NCBI GenBank assembly: GCA_951640195.1 | Contig: OX621176.1 | Location: 1,302,001 to 1,366,000, forward strand | From: Porpolomopsis calyptriformis | Lineage: Eukaryota > Basidiomycota > Agaricomycetes > Agaricales > Hygrophoraceae | Length of the DNA stretch: 64,000 nt | Direction of reading: 5' to 3' | Shown here: positions 58,762 through 64,000 of the stretch, piece by piece | Numbering within the stretch: position 1 is the first letter of the stretch | Layout: every line of letters starts with the position of its first letter | Notes under the pieces: model-generated | The model's database searches: none | Told to the model about the DNA's origin: nothing | What the model saw: only the letters and a program-made list of their open reading frames with translations | Position numbers and translations under genes: made by a program

Positions 58762-61700
58762 CTAAACTCTCTCAAAAACATACAGATACGCCAACCGTTT
58801 GAGCTCCATTATACTTTCCCTCTCGGCCTTCACCACCTTCTCATCATTGAACAACACCCAGTCCTCCCCGAGCCGCACATGTGCAACATAGTGCCCAGAA
58901 TGTACCGATGGACCTTTGTGGGAGATGAAAGCCTTAAGTCTGTACCGCGCCGGGAACTCTTTCGTCCCACCGACGTCCACATTTGCTTGAACAGGAACGT
59001 TGTTTTCTTCTCCAGAATCGTCAGGATGGCTGAACAACCATTCAACAGCTCTCTCCGCATCGCCAGACTATGGAAACCATCAGCCGAGTCAAACGACTTC
59101 GGCAACAAAACAGAATCAACACCAACCGTCTCGCGAAGTGCCTTGCGTGCTTGTGCCGTTGTGAATCCCATATCGGCCAACATCCCAATCCGTTCTGCAT
59201 TCGGCTCGGGCCCGCTATTTGTCGCAAGCTGAATAGGAGTGTCGATATCTATACACGCGTGTATAGTCGCAGAAGTCGACGAAGGACAAAAAGGCAGAAC
59301 GTACCTGGATCATCCATGTGTGCAAACAGCCACTCCGTCGCGGCCGTCGCATCACTTCCATTTCCAGTGGATAAAAGTGCTTTTTGGCAACGAATCATTG
59401 GGAACCCCATCCCTTCCAGTTGTGCCATAACCCCCGCGTCGAAGGTAGGCAAAACTATCCCAGAAGCTACGATGCGGGTGAGTGTGATGTAAGTAGAGGG
59501 AAAGATAGATAAAGCCAAACCGGGACTGCCGTCGTCTGGAAGTTCAGTCTCGCTCGCTTGAAGCCCATGTCCGATGTACTCGTCAAGGACGACTTCATTT
59601 AAAGGCGGTAGTATTAGAGGTATATCTGCATGTGCGAAAACATAATACGTTCCATAAGAACAGTCAATGTCAGCCCGTAGAATTCGTCGAACTGGCACCC
59701 ACCCAGTTTCATAGGGACCCAATTCACCAGATGGAATTTTTTGGCATGGACAACGAGGACGTCAGGAACTGTTGAGAATCTTAATTGCCTAAAGAAATCG
59801 GTAACACTTGTAACACGTGTCTAATATGATAATGAATAGGAAGACTTACTTGGCAGCAATGACGTTTCGTCCACAGAACGGACACTCATACTCCAATGCC
59901 TCGGGCGCCGTAAGTGCATCCAAGCACGTCTTAAGGCTAACGTCTTCCCATTCCTTTTTCTCTTGGTCCACTGTAGGTGTCTTCTCGTAGGCGGGCAATG
60001 AAATGCTGACAACATCCATTTTATCGACCCTGTACCTCACCCGTTTGCACTCGCCACATTGCAGCCTTTGCTCCATTCCAAACGCAAAAACCTCAGTTGG
60101 CTCCTTTCCTATCCAATTACGCCAGTGAAACGAAATATGATTAACACACTCGTGAATGAGAACTTATATGAAGAAAAGCGCACCTGAAATGCCTGCCCTC
60201 TTGGCGTCTCTCCTCAAGACCTCCATCAAATGTGTCAAGAACTCCTCCGAGTCCTGCTGCTTCATCGTGGCAAACTCTACATGATCTTTGCCGACAAGGG
60301 CCTTAAATCCAACGGGCCTCAGCCCTTTCTGGAAGATCACGTCAGGTTTCGCTGTTCCTTCAATCTCGGAATGACGGTGGACATCAGATGACGGCCGTGA
60401 ATAACGTCCAGAGAGTAGTCCGTCGGCCATTTTCCGCATCTGGCACTCCAGGCAATCCGCCGGAGGGGGTGCGGTGCACGCTTCTGCATGCGTTGTTACT
60501 CTTGAGGGTGTAGTCGAAGAGTAGTATCGTGCTTGGAAGGCCGGGAGGGCAAAAAGTGTTTGGAGGACGGAGGCCATGTAACAGCTGTCAGGTGTTAGCT
60601 GATACATATGTGGTAGAGTGATGAAGAAAGCGCACCTGTTTCCGAGATTCGACAGACCCGTCAAGCCAGGGCCAAACATTGGATCTAGAGCTTTTCCATC
60701 TTCACCAACAAGAGAAAATTGGTATTTGAGGTTGTGATCGATGTTCTAAAAGGCGTGATCTGAGTTAGCAAGGAGCAGAGATATCGAACATGACGGTCGT
60801 GGCGGAAACGAATGTGAAGCGGCAAGGGTGGATTGACAAAGTGACAAACGCAACCCACCAGTTCAGTCATACTTTTCTCGGTCTTGCTCAACGTTTCCAC
60901 ATTGATCCCAAAATGGGACAAATGAAAAGCAAGCTCGGGATCTAATTTCGTATCTTTGCAAGTGTAGCAATAGATATCTACCTCCAGTAACATCACAGAT
61001 GAATATATCAATTCATTCATGACGAAGGAAGATAACGCACCGGCATTGCCCTCAGGTGTGATGGTCCCCAACTTGACGCTAATACAGTGTCCAGTCTCTT
61101 CAAAATGCTGCAATCCATGGCTATTGCCATTTGCTCCCCCGAATTGCTTGCGCCCACACCCAAGGGAGCCGCAAGTCATACAAAGCCACAAGTTTTCTTT
61201 TAATTCGCATTTCCCGCAATGCGCCAGCTCTGATCCATTCCGCGACATCAGTCGAAATACATCAGGAGTTCAATAGACGGAGACAACATACCAGAAGTTG
61301 GGATATGGCCCGTGTCAGATTGTTGGAGAGTCAACGTGTGTTCGCATGCTACGGTTTCTTCTTCCCAAGCTTTGACCTCAGATTGTCGGGCAGAGGACAT
61401 TGATTTCATGATTCCATCTATTAATGATGCAACGTGTTGCGCTAGAGTGGAATTCGAGGGTGTGGGGATAACGGTGAGACCACTTTGCGGATCACATTTC
61501 CAGCATCGTAGCGCGGTGGCGGTGTCGTACTTGTCCTCCTCGCGTTCTTCGACGATGGCCAGTTTCGTCATCTTGGCTGGGGGCTCTTCGTCTTCTGTCT
61601 GTATGGTCAGTGGTGTAACAGTTAGCGACGGCGGAAAATCGATCAAAAAGAATGCTATTGAGTACTGACCCGTTGAGTGGAAGGCTTGCGTTTGCGCTGG

Positions 61701-61971
61701 ACGTTCACGGTAAACGAGTGTCCAAATTTCTCGACATGAGTCCTGGCGTGGTGTCTTTCTTCGCCGAGACATCCGCCGTTGAAGCACGCCAGACATACAT
61801 CGATGCCAAGTGGCTCATCCTATCGACAATCGGCTCAGGGCTAGAATCTGAAACTTGGAAGTAACTTGCCTGATCATCAAAACATTGCGTACACTCTTCA
61901 CGGTGGACCGATTGAGAGAGCTTTGGTGGTTGTAAGCGCGTCAGTTCCTGGAGGTGATTGCAGCTTGCCAT
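58762..61971 (-). CDS. UBP14: Ubiquitin C-terminal hydrolase, UBP14/USP5 type
   Basis: The ATG at 61971 starts MASCNHLQELTRLQPPKLSQ. Family domains follow in order. A first zinc-finger pair has REECTQCFDDQ and VCLACFNGGCLGEERHHARTH. The ZnF-UBP has HCGKCELKENLWLCMTCGSL and GANGNSHGLQHFEETGHCIS. The Cys box is GLSNLGNSCYMASVLQTLF, split by an intron right before the catalytic Cys triplet. UBA1 is LEGMGFPMIRCQKALLSTGN, UBA2 is LADMGFTTAQARKALRET. The His box is KGPSVHSGHYVAHVRLGEDW. UBP14/USP5 cleaves free polyubiquitin chains and keeps proteasomes supplied with ubiquitin. The first intron has a GC donor at 61869. About ten exons were fitted in phase. The gene lies tandem to ECH1, 143 bp downstream of it. 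Confidence 0.93.
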
Positions 61972-62114
61972 CCTTCTCACACCTTATCTAATCATTTTGA
62001 CTTACGTCAACTCATATGGGGGAGCCTCCTTGAGGTCATGATATACAAAGTTACCTACTTTACAAACACAGCCAAGAATTGGCGTATAACAGGATAACTT
62101 CTTGCTTACAGATA
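61972..62114. promoter_or_regulatory. UBP14 promoter and ECH1 3' end
   Basis: 143 bp between two same-strand genes. Too short to hold more than a core promoter plus the upstream gene's 3' UTR. Confidence 0.5.
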
Positions 62115-63310
62115 TCAAAGTTTGGCAGGGATCTTCTGTATCGATGCAAACCTGGGTTGTTTCTTCGTCTTGAAGGCTTTGACGCATTCGCTCCAATCCT
62201 GGAATAAGTATAGTTAACCACACAGAGCCGCATGTAATATCTGTGATCATTCTTGCCTTTGACTGTAATGCTGCTGCGTTCCAGGTGGCCGTGTATTCCA
62301 AATTCTCTGCAACACTAGCAGTGATAAAGTGAGTAAAGCGGAGCGGGGATCTCCGCGTGTGGGACTGCGGACCACTTACGAGTGATCCCGTGCATGAGTT
62401 ATCAGGTGTTTTGTTCCCACTACTGCGATGGGACTCTTGGAGGCGATAACTTTCGCGAGCTCCAAAGCTGATTCGACCACCTCGTCTTTTCCCCCTTCGA
62501 CCACCTTTGAGACGAGCCCAAGCTTTTCGGCTGTGGCGGCGGGGAACGTCCGTGCAGTGTAAGCCAGTTCACGGACGAGAGAATGGTTGCCGGTTATTTT
62601 CGGCAAGAAAGCAAGAGTGCCGATGTCGGCTGCCAAGCCAACGTCAACTTCCTGTGTTTTGTCAATTTATTTATCCAATGCATTTTGTTTTTTTGAGAAA
62701 TGCGAGACGGTGGGCACCTTGATACAGAAGGTGGCATCAGAGGAGGCGTAGCGGATGTCGCAATAAGATATCATATCGATACCGAGCCCGATGACTGGGC
62801 CGTGGACGGCGGCGATCACGGGAAACGGACAACGTTCTGGAGCGCCGATGGCGTACTGGAAAAGGCCTAGCATCCTGCGGATGCCAAAAGCCATTCTTGC
62901 AGGCTCCGGGTGTATGTCATTCCAAGAACCTGCCTCAGCAACTGACAGGGCAAATCAGTTAGACGTGTATTGAACAGGTAGAGAGAATTACGATCTAGTC
63001 CTGCGGTAAATATATCGGGCAAGCCTGAAGACAACACCACGGCGCGAACATCTGGTCCTTCGTCGATTAGCCTTTGGAAGAGTTTGCCGTAATCTGTCCA
63101 GAATCTGGAAACGAACAAAATGTTCGCACTTGGTACCTAACCAAGTTGCAAGAGTCTTACTCCTTTGAGAATGCGTTCAATGGTTGACTGTGATTGGCCA
63201 TAAGGAAGTGCACACCAGATGATACCGAAAACATACCGAGTTAGCTGGATATGCAGGACATGAGGTGAAGGCACCGAGACGTGAAGCCACTTTGTCGAAT
63301 ACCGGGACAT
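62115..63310 (-). CDS. ECH1: Delta(3,5)-delta(2,4)-dienoyl-CoA isomerase, peroxisomal
   Basis: Seven exons close in phase: 63310-63237, 63187-63161, 63104-62992, 62941-62718, 62651-62380, 62314-62257 and 62198-62115. They give 283 residues of the enoyl-CoA hydratase/isomerase (crotonase) fold. Signatures: RAVVLSSGLPDIFTAGLDL, the oxyanion-hole region PFPVIAAVHGPVIGLGIDMI, then EVDVGLAADIGTLAFLPKIT. That last stretch contains the acidic residues used by dienoyl-CoA isomerases rather than hydratases. GNHSLVRELAYTARTFPA is also typical. The last three residues are AKL, a standard peroxisome import signal (PTS1), so it should act in peroxisomal beta-oxidation of unsaturated fatty acids. Intron 6 has a GC donor (GCAAGA). 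Without that splice the protein would read on and lose the import signal. Divergent with SSZ1. Confidence 0.92.
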
Positions 63311-63361
63311 CTTCAATCGAATCCACGTGACAAAAATCAAAATCTTTTTTCAGAGTCGACC
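63311..63361. promoter_or_regulatory. 51-bp bidirectional promoter
   Basis: The only sequence between the start codons of ECH1 (minus) and SSZ1 (plus). The 5' UTRs must be extremely short or overlap the opposite gene. An A/T-rich tract (CAAAAATCAAAATCTTTTTT) occupies the centre. Confidence 0.6.
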
Positions 63362-64000
63362 ATGGCCTTGCCGAATGGGACTGCAAGCGCATGTTCAGTA
63401 CCCTCACCGGAGCATTCGTCTTTGCCCCCCGTCGTTGGTATAAACTTTGGAAACTCATACGCTTCCATAGCCGTTTTCACCAAAGTTAGTCGTTTTGAAC
63501 CGAGTTCGACCCGTCTTCGTCAAGCTGACTGAGAGCGAACAGGAAGGTTTGGCAGAATGCATAGCCAACGAGGACGGAGAACGTCAGATTGCGTGTGCTA
63601 TTTCGTTCCACGGAGAGGAAATCGTGAGTGTGCCACGAAACATCTTTCTGAAGACCCAGCGATGAACCATCATCTCTTCAGTATATTGGAAATCAAGCCA
63701 AGCATCAACTCATCAAAAACTCCCAAAACACTATCATCGGATTTCGTAACCTGCTCGGTAAAAAGTGATTAGAGCCTTCGTTGTCTACATATCGATTTGA
63801 ACCTTCCCTACGTATAGGTTCTCTGAAATCCCTAAAGACCAGCCAACCACCTCGGCGCCAGTCATTCAACACCCCGACCTTCCAGATGAACCGGCCTACA
63901 AGGTGGATGTCCTCCAACCCGCGCCTACCCCGCTGGCATCTACTACAGCCACTCATACCCCTGCGACCATGACCCCAGCGGCTTCCCAAGTGCCTACCCC
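63362..64000 (+). CDS. SSZ1: Ribosome-associated Hsp70-like SSZ1, 5' part
   Basis: Partial: the gene runs off the window. Exons 63362-63484, 63543-63623, 63682-63764 and 63818 onward keep phase. The start region reads PVVGINFGNSYASIAVFTK, then EGLAECIANEDGERQIACAI. It continues YIGNQAKHQLIKNSQNTIIG and FRNLLGKKFSEIPKDQP. This is the N-terminal nucleotide-binding part of an Hsp70 relative. GINFGNSYASIA and the LGK(K/D)F stretch point to SSZ1, which with Zuo1 forms the ribosome-associated complex that helps nascent chains fold. The usual Hsp70 phosphate-1 loop GIDLGTT reads GINFGNS, as expected for SSZ1. Cytosolic. Confidence 0.85.

Overview
The window looks like a piece of nuclear genome from a mushroom-forming basidiomycete (Agaricomycetes). 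Genes are broken by many 47-75 bp GT-AG introns. Gene families are typical of that class: tandem GPR1/FUN34/YaaH transporters, DUF6593 proteins, a CAP10 glycosyltransferase, a very long MYND protein and KDZ transposases. There are several nested fungal transposons. No species can be named from the sequence alone.

Layout. 175-7,269: a KDZ-type DNA transposon with matching ends, a 61-bp palindromic satellite, a minus-strand accessory gene region and a transposase gene that splices to an open 945-residue frame. 7,365-9,509: an intact CAP10 glycosyltransferase. 10.3-11.1 kb: relics of a Crinkler-like N terminus and a STAND/NLR-like N terminus. 12.3-26.3 kb: a family-expansion cluster with three GPR1-like transporters (the third a chimera), two DUF6593 genes, one decayed minus-strand gene and one very large unknown minus-strand gene. 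26.9-28.4 kb: a single-pass membrane protein.

28.6-50.6 kb is a transposon graveyard. It holds a hAT element with exact 8-bp target duplications and a 319-bp foldback inside, a truncated Copia element, LTR-like remnants, an inverted pair of zinc-knuckle genes, a decayed agaric TE-type gene, minisatellites, a CACTA/Tnp2 transposase split by a solo LTR, and a pogo/Tigger element with exact TA target sites. Premature stops in these copies are mostly TGA.

50.6-54.6 kb is a patchwork of second copies: a scrap of the UBP14-type gene, a pseudogene of an a-factor-type ABC exporter, the last exon of a GPR1 gene, and a 5'-truncated copy of the large unknown gene. 55.0-64.0 kb is a compact housekeeping block: a MYND/DUF4470-type protein, a UBP14/USP5 deubiquitinase, a peroxisomal dienoyl-CoA isomerase (ECH1 type, ending AKL), and the 5' end of the ribosome-associated Hsp70 SSZ1, divergent from ECH1 with only 51 bp between start codons.

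I worked out exon boundaries by eye from splice sites and reading phase. Where phases close exactly over all exons I say so. No transcript or database search supports them.
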